Position numbers and translations under genes: made by a program. Under the pieces are notes generated by a model. The model did not search any database. It saw nothing but the letters and a program-made list of their open reading frames with translations, and was not told the DNA's origin. From contig CAMWSV010000003.1 of assembly GCA_947177015.1 (NCBI GenBank), forward strand, positions 1 to 35,650: a stretch of 35,650 nucleotides of DNA. Direction: 5' to 3'. This document shows positions 8,554 through 16,978 of this stretch, piece by piece (positions within the stretch are counted from its first letter, which is position 1; the number at the start of each line of letters is the position of its first letter). This stretch comes from an uncultured Porphyromonadaceae bacterium. Lineage in GTDB: Bacteria; Bacteroidota; Bacteroidia; Bacteroidales; Muribaculaceae.

Positions 8554-8624
8554 TATCTTATAAATTTTGTATAATTATTTAATAAGATATTTTTTACTAA
8601 GATTATATTTGAAATAAGTAAGAG

Positions 8625-8638
8625 GGTAATTTATTACC
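8625..8638. promoter_or_regulatory. Short palindrome in the gap before the phosphatidyltransferase gene
   Basis: GGTAAT and ATTACC arms of six bases flank a central TT. It sits 72 bp before the phosphatidyltransferase start, in an AT-rich gap between two genes of the lipid cluster. It could be a repressor site or chance in AT-rich DNA. A TAAGTTTG box lies just upstream in the transcribed direction, but I could not find a good -33 element for it. Confidence 0.25.
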
Positions 8639-8731
8639 TGCCTTACAAACTTATTCAGTAAATCCAAGAGTCATATCCATCAGTAAATATGAGAGTTATT
8701 CCCTCCGGATTCAGATTATTTACAAGTGGAA

Positions 8732-9244
8732 TCAGATGATATTGACGAGCACTTCGAGTATCACCGCCGAGTATATAGCCGCAAGAATATCATCCGCCAT
8801 CATGCCGTAGCCCCCGGGCAGTGATTCCATCTTGCGGATGCCGAGCGGCTTGAATATATCGAAGAATCGGAACAGCGCCAGCGACACGATGATGAGCCAC
8901 CACGGACATTCCTCGACTCCGCGACAAAGGGGCAATAGGGAGATCCATTGACCCACAGTCTCATCCGCACATGCCGCCACGGGGTCTTTGCCCCAATATT
9001 TCTCTGCTTCGGTGCTCGCCCACGTGCCTGCAACGCAATAGATTATTGCCGCCGCTAACGTAACGATAAACGATACCATCGGATTCACCCACAGATACAA
9101 TGGCAACCATAACACTATGGCAAGCAACGCTCCCCATGTGCCGGGCGCTACCGGGAGAAAGCCCACTCCGAAACTCGTGGCTATCAATTTCGGAATTATC
9201 GGAAACGGGCGTCCGGCTATATTCACCGGTTTACGATTTTTCAT
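8732..9244 (-). CDS. Phosphatidylglycerophosphatase A family lipid phosphatase
   Basis: A 170-residue membrane protein with all PgpA blocks: GFLPVAPGTWGAL near the N-terminus, KDPVAACADETVGQWI, and FRFFDIFKPLGIRKME followed by PGGYGMMADD. PgpA removes the phosphate of phosphatidylglycerol phosphate; in this setting it may instead dephosphorylate phosphatidylinositol phosphate. It is first in the lipid operon, with a strong Bacteroidota promoter 125 bp upstream of its start. I leave the symbol empty because the substrate (PGP or PIP) cannot be decided here. Confidence 0.9.
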   Translation of the reverse strand: MKNRKPVNIAGRPFPIIPKLIATSFGVGFLPVAPGTWGALLAIVLWLPLYLWVNPMVSFIVTLAAAIIYCVAGTWASTEAEKYWGKDPVAACADETVGQWISLLPLCRGVEECPWWLIIVSLALFRFFDIFKPLGIRKMESLPGGYGMMADDILAAIYSAVILEVLVNII

Positions 9245-9368
9245 TGTCGATTTACGTATTTACTGAAGTTGACCGCTCCATATCCCGAAGAAGACTTCAC
9301 GCAGGCTAATCTTACCGGAAAATCTTTCTTTCAGATACAGTAAGGCAACATTTATTCACAATAATACA

Positions 9369-9399
9369 CAAAATTAGCAAATTCCCCTCACCCATCAAA
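9369..9399 (-). promoter_or_regulatory. Bacteroidota promoter for the pgpA-like lipid operon
   Basis: On the minus strand TTTG (9399-9396) is followed after 19 nt by TAATTTTG (9376-9369), a perfect match to the TTTG-N19-TAnnTTTG consensus. It predicts a 5' UTR of roughly 115-120 nt before the start at 9244. The ppiD terminator ends only about 10 bp upstream. Confidence 0.8.
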
Positions 9400-9408
9400 A
9401 TATAATCA

Positions 9409-9445
9409 TAAAAAAACCGAGGATTCCTCTGTCGGGAATCCTCGG
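9409..9445 (-). terminator. Rho-independent terminator of ppiD
   Basis: A perfect 11-bp stem (9417-9427 with 9435-9445; CCGAGGATTCC and its complement), 7-nt loop, followed on the minus strand by seven Ts (9416-9410). It lies 35 bp after the ppiD stop codon. Confidence 0.9.
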
Positions 9446-9479
9446 TGGTCCGTATTACCTCTCTACCTTGAGGAGCGAA

Positions 9480-11618
9480 TTACTCGCCTGCCTCGAATTT
9501 GTAGATGTTATTTTCAATCTTGTTGGCACCGCGCATCATGCGTTCGATATCGGGCTGGAACATCTGGCGATACTGAGCATCGTAAGTAGCGGCATCGTAG
9601 GGAGTGGTATCCTTCTTAGCGCCGTTGACCACATAGCCGTATACACCATCATCACCCTTCACGAGGATAACCTTCTTGCCGGGCTTGCTGCCTGCGATCT
9701 GACCCATAACTACGGGATCCTGAACGCCGCTGCGCATTGAGAAGCGGAACTGATCGAGTTGGTTGGGTTCTACGCCCATCGCAGTGGCGAGTTGCTGGAG
9801 CGAACCGGTCTTCGAGCCGTATTGCTTCATCATCTCATCGCCTGCCTTAGAACGACGTACCTTATCAGTGAGATATTCCTTAACCTCCTTGTTGGTCATG
9901 GGGATGTAGTCCTTATATTCGCTGTTTACAGCGGCTACGTAGAGCGCCGGAGATGCCGCATCTTTAGATTCGTAGATTCCTGAAACCTGACCGGGCTTTC
10001 CGTCGATCATCACCCAACGCACCACCTGGCGTGAATCGGGATAATACATATTGTAACCCTTCATACGGGGCACAGCGTCTGAACTCTGAGTGAGTTCGAA
10101 TTCCTGGATATTGTAGCCTTCCTTCTGAGCGTTCTTGGCGAAGGCAGCCGCAGTGTTATTGGCGGCAAGGAACTTCTCAAGTTTTGTACGGGCATCGTTG
10201 ACAGTCACTGCCGAGGGGTGCAATTCATATTCCACGATTTCGTAGTCATAGATTTCCTTAGCGGGGCTCTGCTTGGCGAGTTGGGCGATTACTGCGCCAC
10301 CTTCGTTCTCAACGAGAGTGATGTATTTGCCACCTGCATTCTTCAATGAGTCGAGTTGACCTGCCTGCAGAGCGTCAACCTTGCCATTGGCGTTATAGAG
10401 AGCGATCCATTCAGCAGCCTGCACCATCACACTGTCGGCGGGGAACTTGCCAGCGATTGAATCTACGGGCACACCGCCATTAAGCGATGCGAGCACCTTT
10501 GCGGGGAGGGCCTTGCCTGCCACCTGAACGAGATTGAGTTGGATTGAGTCAACTTCCACGCTCTTCTTGCCCATCTTGACGATAGTGAATCCGCGAAGAC
10601 TCTCTGCAACTACGCTCACGCTGTCTTTGGGAGCGGAAGTCACGAAGTTCTTTACCGCGCCTGCCGGGATGTCGGAAGCACGCTGCGAACGTTTTTCCAC
10701 CGCGATACCTTCCTTGCGGAGATTTTTGTCGATAGAGCCGCTGCTGTCGCGCATGGCGATGGCAGTGTTCAGAGCGAGTTGGGAAGCCGCTGCACGGTCG
10801 GCTTCGCTCGGAGAAACGTTGACGGCGATGAATGAGATAGCCTTTGTGGGCTCTTCAACCTTGAATTTACCCTTTTCGGCATCGTAAGCCTGCTTGAGGT
10901 CGGCATCGCTAACAGGATATTTCTTCTCGTCGAGTTGTCCATAGGGGCGATATGCGAGGCTCACCTGCATGAGTTCCACGGCATCGTTGTAGAGAGCCTT
11001 GCGGTCGAGGTCATTGGCTTGCACTGTGCCGGCGAGGAGTTGCACGTATGCCTGGCGGGCGATTGTCTGCTTAGCCTCGGCTTCGAGAGCGAGCCATGCC
11101 TTCTGGAGGGGCTCCACCTGCTGCTGGGTGAGGTTGTTGCGTTTAGGATTGAAAATGATTTCGTGCACCTGAGCCATGCTGGTCACGTTGACGTTCATGC
11201 CCTGCAGGGCGCGTACGATCTGCATCTGCTCCGGTGTGGGCTGCGGGCTTTCCAAAAGATAGCGGCGAAGCATTGTCTCCGATGAGGGGACACCCAACTT
11301 ATTGACGGCGCGATCCACGAGTTTTTCGCTCACGAGTTGGTTGAGCGCCATCTGCGGCAGGAGTTGCACGTCGAAGTTAGCCACCTGCTGGGGGTTCTGC
11401 TGGCGGGCCTGCTCAAGTTGCTGATTGAGTTCCTCGCGCTTACGCTGATAATCCATGTAATCGATTTTCTCGCCTCCTACTTTCGCCACGCGGGTGTGGT
11501 CGCCGAAGAGGTTACGGCCGTTGGTGATCGCATCTCCGAGGATGAATGCAAGGAGCGCGACGAAAATCACGACCAGTAGAAACACTGATTTGCTTCTGAT
11601 TTTCTCTAATGTTGCCAT
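9480..11618 (-). CDS. ppiD: PpiD/SurA-like peptidyl-prolyl isomerase, membrane-anchored foldase
   Basis: A 712-residue protein with an N-terminal anchor (VFLLVVIFVALLAFILGDA, residues about 13-31) and a long periplasmic part, the PpiD layout. It begins MATLEKIRSKS, as many Bacteroidota PpiD-like proteins do. A SurA-N-like helical region rich in Gln (QLEQARQQNPQQ) follows the anchor. A parvulin-like region lies about residues 230-360, ending in ESLRGFTIVKMGKK. A second, degenerate parvulin-like repeat may follow. It would help secreted and outer-membrane proteins fold. It has its own promoter and terminator, so it is probably monocistronic. Catalytic parvulin residues are not obvious, so it may act mainly as a chaperone. 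Confidence 0.88.
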   Translation of the reverse strand: MATLEKIRSKSVFLLVVIFVALLAFILGDAITNGRNLFGDHTRVAKVGGEKIDYMDYQRKREELNQQLEQARQQNPQQVANFDVQLLPQMALNQLVSEKLVDRAVNKLGVPSSETMLRRYLLESPQPTPEQMQIVRALQGMNVNVTSMAQVHEIIFNPKRNNLTQQQVEPLQKAWLALEAEAKQTIARQAYVQLLAGTVQANDLDRKALYNDAVELMQVSLAYRPYGQLDEKKYPVSDADLKQAYDAEKGKFKVEEPTKAISFIAVNVSPSEADRAAASQLALNTAIAMRDSSGSIDKNLRKEGIAVEKRSQRASDIPAGAVKNFVTSAPKDSVSVVAESLRGFTIVKMGKKSVEVDSIQLNLVQVAGKALPAKVLASLNGGVPVDSIAGKFPADSVMVQAAEWIALYNANGKVDALQAGQLDSLKNAGGKYITLVENEGGAVIAQLAKQSPAKEIYDYEIVEYELHPSAVTVNDARTKLEKFLAANNTAAAFAKNAQKEGYNIQEFELTQSSDAVPRMKGYNMYYPDSRQVVRWVMIDGKPGQVSGIYESKDAASPALYVAAVNSEYKDYIPMTNKEVKEYLTDKVRRSKAGDEMMKQYGSKTGSLQQLATAMGVEPNQLDQFRFSMRSGVQDPVVMGQIAGSKPGKKVILVKGDDGVYGYVVNGAKKDTTPYDAATYDAQYRQMFQPDIERMMRGANKIENNIYKFEAGE

Positions 11619-11744
11619 TCTTTTGGTATACCTATTGTTACGTTGTTGTTACGATATTGATTCTTACACACTTACGCCATCCTCTCACCTCATTCTGAAT
11701 GTCACGGGCCTTTCAGATGGAGCGAGATCGGCGCTATTATCGGG

Positions 11745-11776
11745 CAAAGATAATGATTTTTATTATATTACGCAAG
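11745..11776 (-). promoter_or_regulatory. Bacteroidota promoter for ppiD
   Basis: Minus strand: CTTG (11776-11773), 20 nt, then TATCTTTG (11752-11745). The -7 box matches TAnnTTTG fully and the -33 box matches three of four bases. The start codon at 11618 would follow a leader of about 120 nt. Confidence 0.7.
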
Positions 11777-11833
11777 ATTTTTCCTGGTTTAGACGCGTTT
11801 TTAAAGGCTTTTTAACCGCCTGATTTACTTTTT

Positions 11834-13282
11834 TTATGGAATTCTACCTCCTAATGCCTCTATCTCTCCGCGCCGTTCGCGGGCGAGTTGCAGCAAATAA
11901 TCGAGGGCTGCCTGGCGACTGTTCTCAACCTTGCCGTCGAGAATGGCATCTTTGATTTCCTGCTTGAGGACGGCGAGTATCGGACCATCCTGCAGTCCGA
12001 GAATTTCCTTGATGTCGTTGCCGTTGACGGGATTCTTCCATGTGCGGTAGTCGTCGGCGGCTATAATCTCTTCCATGCGCTTGCGCAGTCGGGAAAAGCC
12101 GTCGAGTTGCCGGCGCACCTTGTCGGGATTCTTCGAGGTGATGTCTGCCTCGCAGAGCATCATGAGGTCTTCGAGATCCATCCCGGAGTCGGTGATAAGG
12201 CGGCGCACGCCGCTGTCGCTGACCCCGGCATCAGCCACACTCTGCGGGCGCATGTGAAGCCCCACGAGTTTAGCCACGTATTTCATCTTGTCGTTCTGGG
12301 GGAGTTTCATGCGCTTGAAGATGCGCGGTATCATCTTCTCGCCGATGAAGTTGTGGTTATGGAAGGTCCAGCCTATATGTTCGTCCCAGCGTTTCACGCG
12401 GGGTTTGGCGATGTCGTGCAGCAGCGCTGCCCAGCGCAGCCATTCGTTGTCGCTTTTCTCAGCCACGTTGTCGAGCACCTGCAGCGTATGGAAGAAGTTG
12501 TCCTTGTGGCCGCGTCCTTCGTGAGTCTCCACCCCTTTGAGCGCCACCAATTCGGGAAAAATTATCTCCAAGAGCCCCGCCATATCGAGGAGTTTGAAAC
12601 CCACCGAGGGGCGCTGGCTGCGCATGATCTTGCCGAGTTCGTCGTTGATGCGTTCCTTGGTGATAATCTCTATGCGCTTGCGGTTGCGGGCAATCGCCTT
12701 GAAGGTTTCGGGATGGATACGGAAGTTTAATTGGGTGGCGAAGCGGATGGCGCGCATCATCCGGAGGGGATCGTCGGAGAAAGTGATATCCGGATCGAGG
12801 GGCGTACGGATTATGCGTGCTTCGAGGTCGGCGATTCCGTCGAAGGGGTCGATAAGTTCGCCGAAGCGATCTTTATTGACGCATATCGCCATGGCGTTGA
12901 TTGTGAAGTCACGGCGCTCCATATCATCCTTGAGGGTGCCGTCTTCCACTATGGGATTGCGCGATTCGCGGTGGTAGGATTCTTTGCGCGCCCCCACGAA
13001 TTCGAGTTCCATGTCACCGTCGCGGAGTTGGGCGGTGCCGTAGTTGGCATACACCGCGAGATGAGGCTTACGATGCTTCACTTGCGCAAGATTATCCGCC
13101 ACTTTCTGCGCCAATTCGATACCCGAACCTACCGTGACGAAGTCCACATCCTTCGAGCGGCGGTCAAGGAATATATCGCGCACATAGCCTCCCACCACGT
13201 AGGCTTCTCTGCCGAGCGAGTCGGCGGCATCGCCCACGAGCCGGAAAGCCCGATGCGTAAGTCTATCTTTAAGATTCATCAA
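11834..13282 (-). CDS. tRNA nucleotidyltransferase / poly(A) polymerase family with HD domain
   Basis: A 482-residue enzyme of the class II CCA-adding / poly(A) polymerase family. The N-terminal nucleotidyltransferase signature VVGGYVRDIFLDRR is followed by the metal-binding DVDF pair, then RRDFTINAMA and DPLRMMRAIRFATQL. A C-terminal HD domain is shown by WAALLHDIAKPR with downstream His residues (GWTFHNHNFIGEKM). It most likely adds or repairs the CCA end of tRNA; the tRNA-Pro gene in this window lacks an encoded CCA, which fits the need for such an enzyme. Two start codons are adjacent (MMNLK). It follows the M24 peptidase after 64 bp and may share its promoter. Confidence 0.92.
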   Translation of the reverse strand: MMNLKDRLTHRAFRLVGDAADSLGREAYVVGGYVRDIFLDRRSKDVDFVTVGSGIELAQKVADNLAQVKHRKPHLAVYANYGTAQLRDGDMELEFVGARKESYHRESRNPIVEDGTLKDDMERRDFTINAMAICVNKDRFGELIDPFDGIADLEARIIRTPLDPDITFSDDPLRMMRAIRFATQLNFRIHPETFKAIARNRKRIEIITKERINDELGKIMRSQRPSVGFKLLDMAGLLEIIFPELVALKGVETHEGRGHKDNFFHTLQVLDNVAEKSDNEWLRWAALLHDIAKPRVKRWDEHIGWTFHNHNFIGEKMIPRIFKRMKLPQNDKMKYVAKLVGLHMRPQSVADAGVSDSGVRRLITDSGMDLEDLMMLCEADITSKNPDKVRRQLDGFSRLRKRMEEIIAADDYRTWKNPVNGNDIKEILGLQDGPILAVLKQEIKDAILDGKVENSRQAALDYLLQLARERRGEIEALGGRIP

Positions 13283-13346
13283 TTTCAGTTTAAATTAACC
13301 CCGTCACCATCCTCACATTCCGCTTATTTAAAGCGGATGGGCGAGT

Positions 13347-14549
13347 TTAAAGCAGATCGGTGAGTTCTTCGGGGAAGGGGGTCAGATTCTGCAATCCGCC
13401 GGGGGTGACTACATAGGTATTCTCCACGCCTACGGCTCCCACTCCGGGGATTACGAATTTCGGCTCGATGGCGAGGGTCATGTCGGCTTCGAGTCTGACA
13501 CGGTTTCTGGGCGTGATCGGGGGCGCCTCGTTGAGTTCGATACCTACTCCGTGACCGATGAAGGCGGCCTGCTGGCGATGCCCCATGAAGTATTGTTCGA
13601 GCCCCTCCTCTTCCACAATGGCGTGGGCGCGGTCGTAGAGTTCGCGCACCTCAACTCCGGGCACTGCGATTTTCTCAAGTTCGCGCAGGATACGGCGCGA
13701 ACATTCGTGGGCGTCGCGTGCGAGTTGGTCAACCTCTCCGATGGTCCATACACGGGTCATATCAGTCTGCCATCCGTTGAAGCATCCGTTCATGTCTACC
13801 ATCACGGTCTGCCCGGGTTTAAGTATATCGCCGCAGGCGCCGCAGGGCAATGCGGGTGATACTCCGGCTCCTCCCATAGCGAAGTCGTAGGGGGAGGGAG
13901 CGTCGGCATTATCACCGCTTATCACTGAACCGAGGTTGATCTCCATAAGGTTGCCGGAGGTGCGCAGGAATCCGAGATTACCTTCAAGTCGGAGCACTCT
14001 CTCTATTTCCACCTGGAGTTCCACATCGGTCATGTCGCGTTTATAGAGTCCGGTGATGCGGGAATATGCCGCCATCTGATGCTCACCGTCTTCGCGCATA
14101 AGTCTGATTTCGTAGGGGGTCTTGGTCATTCTCGCCTTGCGCATCACATCGGAGGCATTGCATATCGTGGCATCGGGATATAGTTTGCCAAGTCGCTGCA
14201 CTTCACTATAGGACAGCGTGTCGAGTTCGAGGCCGAAGGCGGCAGGCGCAGCAAATCCGAGGCGGGTCAATTCGGCGGGGATCATCTCGGGCTTGCGTAT
14301 CTCCACCACGTCTTTGCCATTGACATTAAAGCAGTTCGGGCGTATAAGGAAATATACCATTTTACCGGATTTCTCCATATATATATATCCTCTGAAGAAT
14401 CTGCCAGCCATATAGAATACGTTGGCGTTTGAAGCCAGGAGCATGGCGTCCATACCGGCTTCATCCATCAGCGTAGTTATTTTTTGTAAGCGGAGCCCCA
14501 CCTCTGGGCGGAGCTCCGGTATAAGTAATTCGATATTATTGTTTTCCAT
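13347..14549 (-). CDS. M24-family aminopeptidase (Xaa-Pro aminopeptidase-like)
   Basis: A 400-residue metallopeptidase with the creatinase/prolidase layout: N-terminal domain (residues 1-150) and C-terminal pita-bread domain. Metal ligands are visible as the Asp residues in VMVDMNG and QTDMTRVW, His in FIGHGVGIELNE, and Glu in AIEPKFVIPG and GVENTYVV. Such enzymes release N-terminal residues next to proline. It is a probable cytoplasmic housekeeping peptidase with no signal peptide. A divergent promoter pair separates it from the SulP gene. Confidence 0.92.
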   Translation of the reverse strand: MENNNIELLIPELRPEVGLRLQKITTLMDEAGMDAMLLASNANVFYMAGRFFRGYIYMEKSGKMVYFLIRPNCFNVNGKDVVEIRKPEMIPAELTRLGFAAPAAFGLELDTLSYSEVQRLGKLYPDATICNASDVMRKARMTKTPYEIRLMREDGEHQMAAYSRITGLYKRDMTDVELQVEIERVLRLEGNLGFLRTSGNLMEINLGSVISGDNADAPSPYDFAMGGAGVSPALPCGACGDILKPGQTVMVDMNGCFNGWQTDMTRVWTIGEVDQLARDAHECSRRILRELEKIAVPGVEVRELYDRAHAIVEEEGLEQYFMGHRQQAAFIGHGVGIELNEAPPITPRNRVRLEADMTLAIEPKFVIPGVGAVGVENTYVVTPGGLQNLTPFPEELTDLL

Positions 14550-14622
14550 TACTTAAGGGATTTTCAAGACTGCGGATGAAAAGTCGCGGAGTCTGATGGG
14601 GTGTTTAGAGATGGTTGATTTG

Positions 14623-14653
14623 CAAAATTAGTAATTTTTTTGCAAAAATCAAG
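14623..14653 (-). promoter_or_regulatory. Bacteroidota promoter for the M24 peptidase gene
   Basis: Minus strand: CTTG (14653-14650), 19 nt, then TAATTTTG (14630-14623). The start codon lies about 75 bp downstream. It is back to back with the SulP promoter, with 51 bp between the two -33 boxes. Confidence 0.7.
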
Positions 14654-14704
14654 TTTTTGGGATAAAATATAGGGGAGGAGCGGGGCGGGCTAATTCGGGT
14701 TGGA

Positions 14705-14736
14705 GTTGCGGGAAACGAAAATTTGTTGTAATTTTG
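14705..14736 (+). promoter_or_regulatory. Bacteroidota promoter for the SulP transporter
   Basis: GTTG (14705-14708), 20 nt, then TAATTTTG (14729-14736). The -7 box is a full match and the -33 box matches three of four bases. The ATG at 14796 would have a leader of about 50 nt. Confidence 0.7.
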
Positions 14737-14795
14737 CAGAATCTTTTTCAATTTTGATCAGTGCCTGAGGGCGCTCATGAGTAACATTTTGACTT

Positions 14796-16493
14796 ATGGA
14801 TTTTCATCATTCTTTAGACTTCCGCCCTGCTTCGCTCAAATTATTCAAGGGTGGCTATTCATTTTCCAAATTTAAGTCTGATCTTATAGCGGGCATCATC
14901 GTGGGCATCGTGGCGCTGCCGCTGGCTATCGCGTTCGCTATCGCTTCGGGTGTGAACCCTTCGGTGGGTCTGATCACTGCCATCATCGGCGGCTTCATCG
15001 TGTCGGCACTCGGAGGCAATTCGGTGCAGATCGGGGGTCCCACAGGCGCCTTCATCGTGATCGTCTATAATATCATCTCACTCTATGGGCTGTCGGGTCT
15101 TGCTATCGCTACTTTCATGGCGGGCGGGATTCTGGTACTGATGGGGGTGTTTAAGTTAGGCACGGTAATCAAGTTTATCCCCTACCCTATCGTGGTGGGT
15201 TTCACGGCGGGTATCGCGCTCACTATCTTCTCGACTCAGATGCCGGATTTCTTCGGCCTCTCGATCGCTGAGAAATTGCCGGCTGATTTCATCGGCAAGT
15301 GGGGCGTATATTTGCGATATTTCCATACTATCGATTGGGCCACTGCCGGTGTGGGCATAGTCTCACTCCTCCTTATTATATGGACTCCCAAGATTTCCAA
15401 GAAACTTCCGGGCGCGCTGGTGGCTATCGTGGTAATGACTATTTTCGTATGGATCATGAATTCCATGGGTTATCTTGAGGGGGTGGAGACGATCGGTATG
15501 CGTTTCAAAAACCTCACCACGGACATCCCGCATCCCCACTCCATCGGCATCAATATGGAGAGCATCAATCTCCTTCTCCCCTCGGCGTTTACTATCGCGG
15601 TGCTCGGCGCCATCGAGTCGCTGCTGTCTGCCACGGTGGCTGACGGTGTCACCGGCGGTCGCACCAATTCCAACACCGAACTTATCGGTCAGGGTCTTGC
15701 CAACATCACGGTGCCTTTCTTCGGGGGTATTCCGGTCACCGGCGCTATCGCGCGCACTATGACCAATATCACCAATGGCGGTCGCACTCCGGTGGCAGGT
15801 ATCATCCATGCCGTTGTGCTCCTCCTTGTATATCTCTTCCTCATGCCGCTCATCAATCTCGTGCCTATGGCTTGTCTGGGGGCTGTGCTTATCGTGGTGG
15901 CTTACAACATGAGCGGCTGGCGCACGGTGGTGGGTATCTTCCGCAATCCCAAGAGTGATATCTCTGTGCTTATAGTGACATTCCTTCTCACCGTGATATT
16001 CGACCTTACTATCGCTATCGAAATGGGTCTGCTCCTGGCGGTGGTGCTCTTCCTTCGCCGCGTTATGGAGAATACATCGGTTCGCGTATATGGTCAGCAA
16101 TTAGATGCCGCCGACGGCGATCTCTCCACACATGAGGTTCTTGACCTCGCGAAGGGTGTGGGAGTGTATGAGATTGACGGACCGTTCTTCTTCGGTGTTG
16201 CCACTAAGTTTGATGAAGTGATGCGCACCTCACGCATGAACGAGACTCCGAAGGTGCGTATCATCCGCATGAGGAAGGTGCCCTTTATCGATGCCACGGG
16301 CGTTCACAACCTTGAGATTCTCATCACTTCTGCCAAGGATGAGGGAATCGTGACCGTACTTTCGGGCGTAAATCCGGGCGTGAGCGAGACTCTGCATAAG
16401 GCGGGAATCGACAAACTCATCGGCAGCGAAAATATCTGCTCTCACATCTCGGAGGCTGTAGAAAGAGCCAATGCGATCGCTGAAGCAAAATAA
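14796..16493 (+). CDS. SulP-family anion transporter with STAS domain
   Basis: A 565-residue inner-membrane transporter of the SLC26/SulP family, moving sulfate, bicarbonate or another anion, usually with H+ or Na+. About 14 membrane segments occupy residues 25-430. The family signature is seen in AGIIVGIVALPLAIAFAIASGV and the GGPTGAFIVIV segment. A cytoplasmic STAS domain covers about 440-555, with IDATGVHNLEIL in the position of the anti-sigma-antagonist phosphorylation loop (usually DSSG or DASG). It is preceded by a promoter at 14705-14736. The substrate cannot be read from the sequence; bicarbonate is as likely as sulfate. A sulfur theme with the nearby YeiH and metK genes is possible but weak. 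Confidence 0.93.
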   Translation: MDFHHSLDFRPASLKLFKGGYSFSKFKSDLIAGIIVGIVALPLAIAFAIASGVNPSVGLITAIIGGFIVSALGGNSVQIGGPTGAFIVIVYNIISLYGLSGLAIATFMAGGILVLMGVFKLGTVIKFIPYPIVVGFTAGIALTIFSTQMPDFFGLSIAEKLPADFIGKWGVYLRYFHTIDWATAGVGIVSLLLIIWTPKISKKLPGALVAIVVMTIFVWIMNSMGYLEGVETIGMRFKNLTTDIPHPHSIGINMESINLLLPSAFTIAVLGAIESLLSATVADGVTGGRTNSNTELIGQGLANITVPFFGGIPVTGAIARTMTNITNGGRTPVAGIIHAVVLLLVYLFLMPLINLVPMACLGAVLIVVAYNMSGWRTVVGIFRNPKSDISVLIVTFLLTVIFDLTIAIEMGLLLAVVLFLRRVMENTSVRVYGQQLDAADGDLSTHEVLDLAKGVGVYEIDGPFFFGVATKFDEVMRTSRMNETPKVRIIRMRKVPFIDATGVHNLEILITSAKDEGIVTVLSGVNPGVSETLHKAGIDKLIGSENICSHISEAVERANAIAEAK

Positions 16494-16504
16494 TTTTGAA
16501 AAAA

Positions 16505-16536
16505 TTTGCTAAATTGAAAAAAAACGACTAACTTTG
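16505..16536 (+). promoter_or_regulatory. Bacteroidota promoter for tRNA-Pro
   Basis: TTTG (16505-16508), 20 nt, then TAACTTTG (16529-16536), a textbook match. The mature tRNA 5' end at 16557 lies 21 bp past the -7 box. It begins only 12 bp after the SulP stop codon. Confidence 0.85.
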
Positions 16537-16548
16537 CAGTCGCAAACT

Positions 16549-16650
16549 AAAGGAATCGGGGTGTAGCGCAGTTGGTAGCGTGCTACGTTCGGGACGTAGA
16601 GGTCGGGCGTTCGAGTCGCCTCACCCCGACAACCTTTAAAAAGGAATCGG
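16549..16650 (+). repeat. 11-bp direct repeat flanking tRNA-Pro
   Basis: AAAGGAATCGG occurs at 16549-16559, overlapping the first three tRNA bases, and again at 16640-16650, in the left arm of the terminator. The copies are 91 bp apart, about one tRNA unit. It may be the trace of a collapsed tRNA tandem, or chance. Confidence 0.5.
16557..16629 (+). tRNA. tRNA-Pro (anticodon CGG)
   Basis: A 73-nt cloverleaf: acceptor CGGGGTG (16557-16563) pairs with CACCCCG (16622-16628). D stem is GCGC/GCGT, anticodon stem CTACG/CGTAG, and loop TTCGGGA gives anticodon CGG at 16590-16592. T stem is GGGCG/CGCCT with loop TTCGAGT; discriminator base is A. The C1-G72 pair is the bacterial tRNA-Pro identity feature. 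No CCA is encoded. It has its own promoter, and a hairpin follows at 16641. Confidence 0.96.
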
Positions 16651-16675
16651 CTTTTCAGCCGATTCCTTTTATTTT
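16641..16675 (+). terminator. Rho-independent terminator after tRNA-Pro
   Basis: Perfect 12-bp stem (16641-16652 with 16657-16668; core GGAATCGGCT), TTTC loop, then TTATTTTC. It begins 11 bp after the tRNA 3' end. Confidence 0.88.
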
Positions 16676-16731
16676 CCCCCCAATTTCATCGATACATTAA
16701 AATTTTTGGTAAGATTTGATGATTGATACTA

Positions 16732-16771
16732 AATTTTGTCGGTTTTTTTACGTAAAAAAACCGACAAAATT
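16732..16771. repeat. 40-bp perfect palindrome between tRNA-Pro and metK
   Basis: Every base from 16732 to 16771 pairs with its mirror; the centre is TTTACGTAAA and each arm contains TTTTGTCGG. It lies between two convergent transcription units, so it may be a bidirectional terminator, but its T run is inside the stem, unlike a normal one. It could also form a cruciform or bind a dimeric protein. Confidence 0.75.
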
Positions 16772-16802
16772 ATTATCTCCATCTATTTAAGTGGTTAATA
16801 GA

Positions 16803-16848
16803 AAAGAAAGCTGTGAGTTTGGGAGTACCCAAACTCACAGCTTTCTTT
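16803..16848 (-). terminator. Probable metK terminator, 21-bp perfect stem
   Basis: Left arm 16803-16823 and right arm 16828-16848 are perfectly complementary around AGTA. On the minus strand the stem ends in CTTTCTTT and is followed by TCTATT, a moderate T tract. It lies 131 bp downstream of the metK stop. Confidence 0.75.
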
Positions 16849-16978
16849 CTGATATTCGATATTTTCCGAGTACTAAGCGAATGCTAAGGAGACACTAACA
16901 TAGAATTTTGATTAGCGGACACTTAGTGATAATTTAGTGCATTTTAGCGTTCGGTACAATATTCATATAAGATGTGGA

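Noticed and set aside
11888-12730. 280-codon open frame opposite the tRNA nucleotidyltransferase
   Set aside because: The minus-strand protein has nucleotidyltransferase and HD motifs; the opposite frame has none.
15363-16100. 245-codon open frame opposite the SulP gene
   Set aside because: It is rich in His and Asp as expected from antisense of hydrophobic membrane codons, and the SulP frame is clear.
16549-16650. tRNA-flanking direct repeat as an integration (att) site
   Set aside because: No integrase or foreign DNA is near, and one copy lies in the terminator, so a tRNA unit duplication or chance is more likely.
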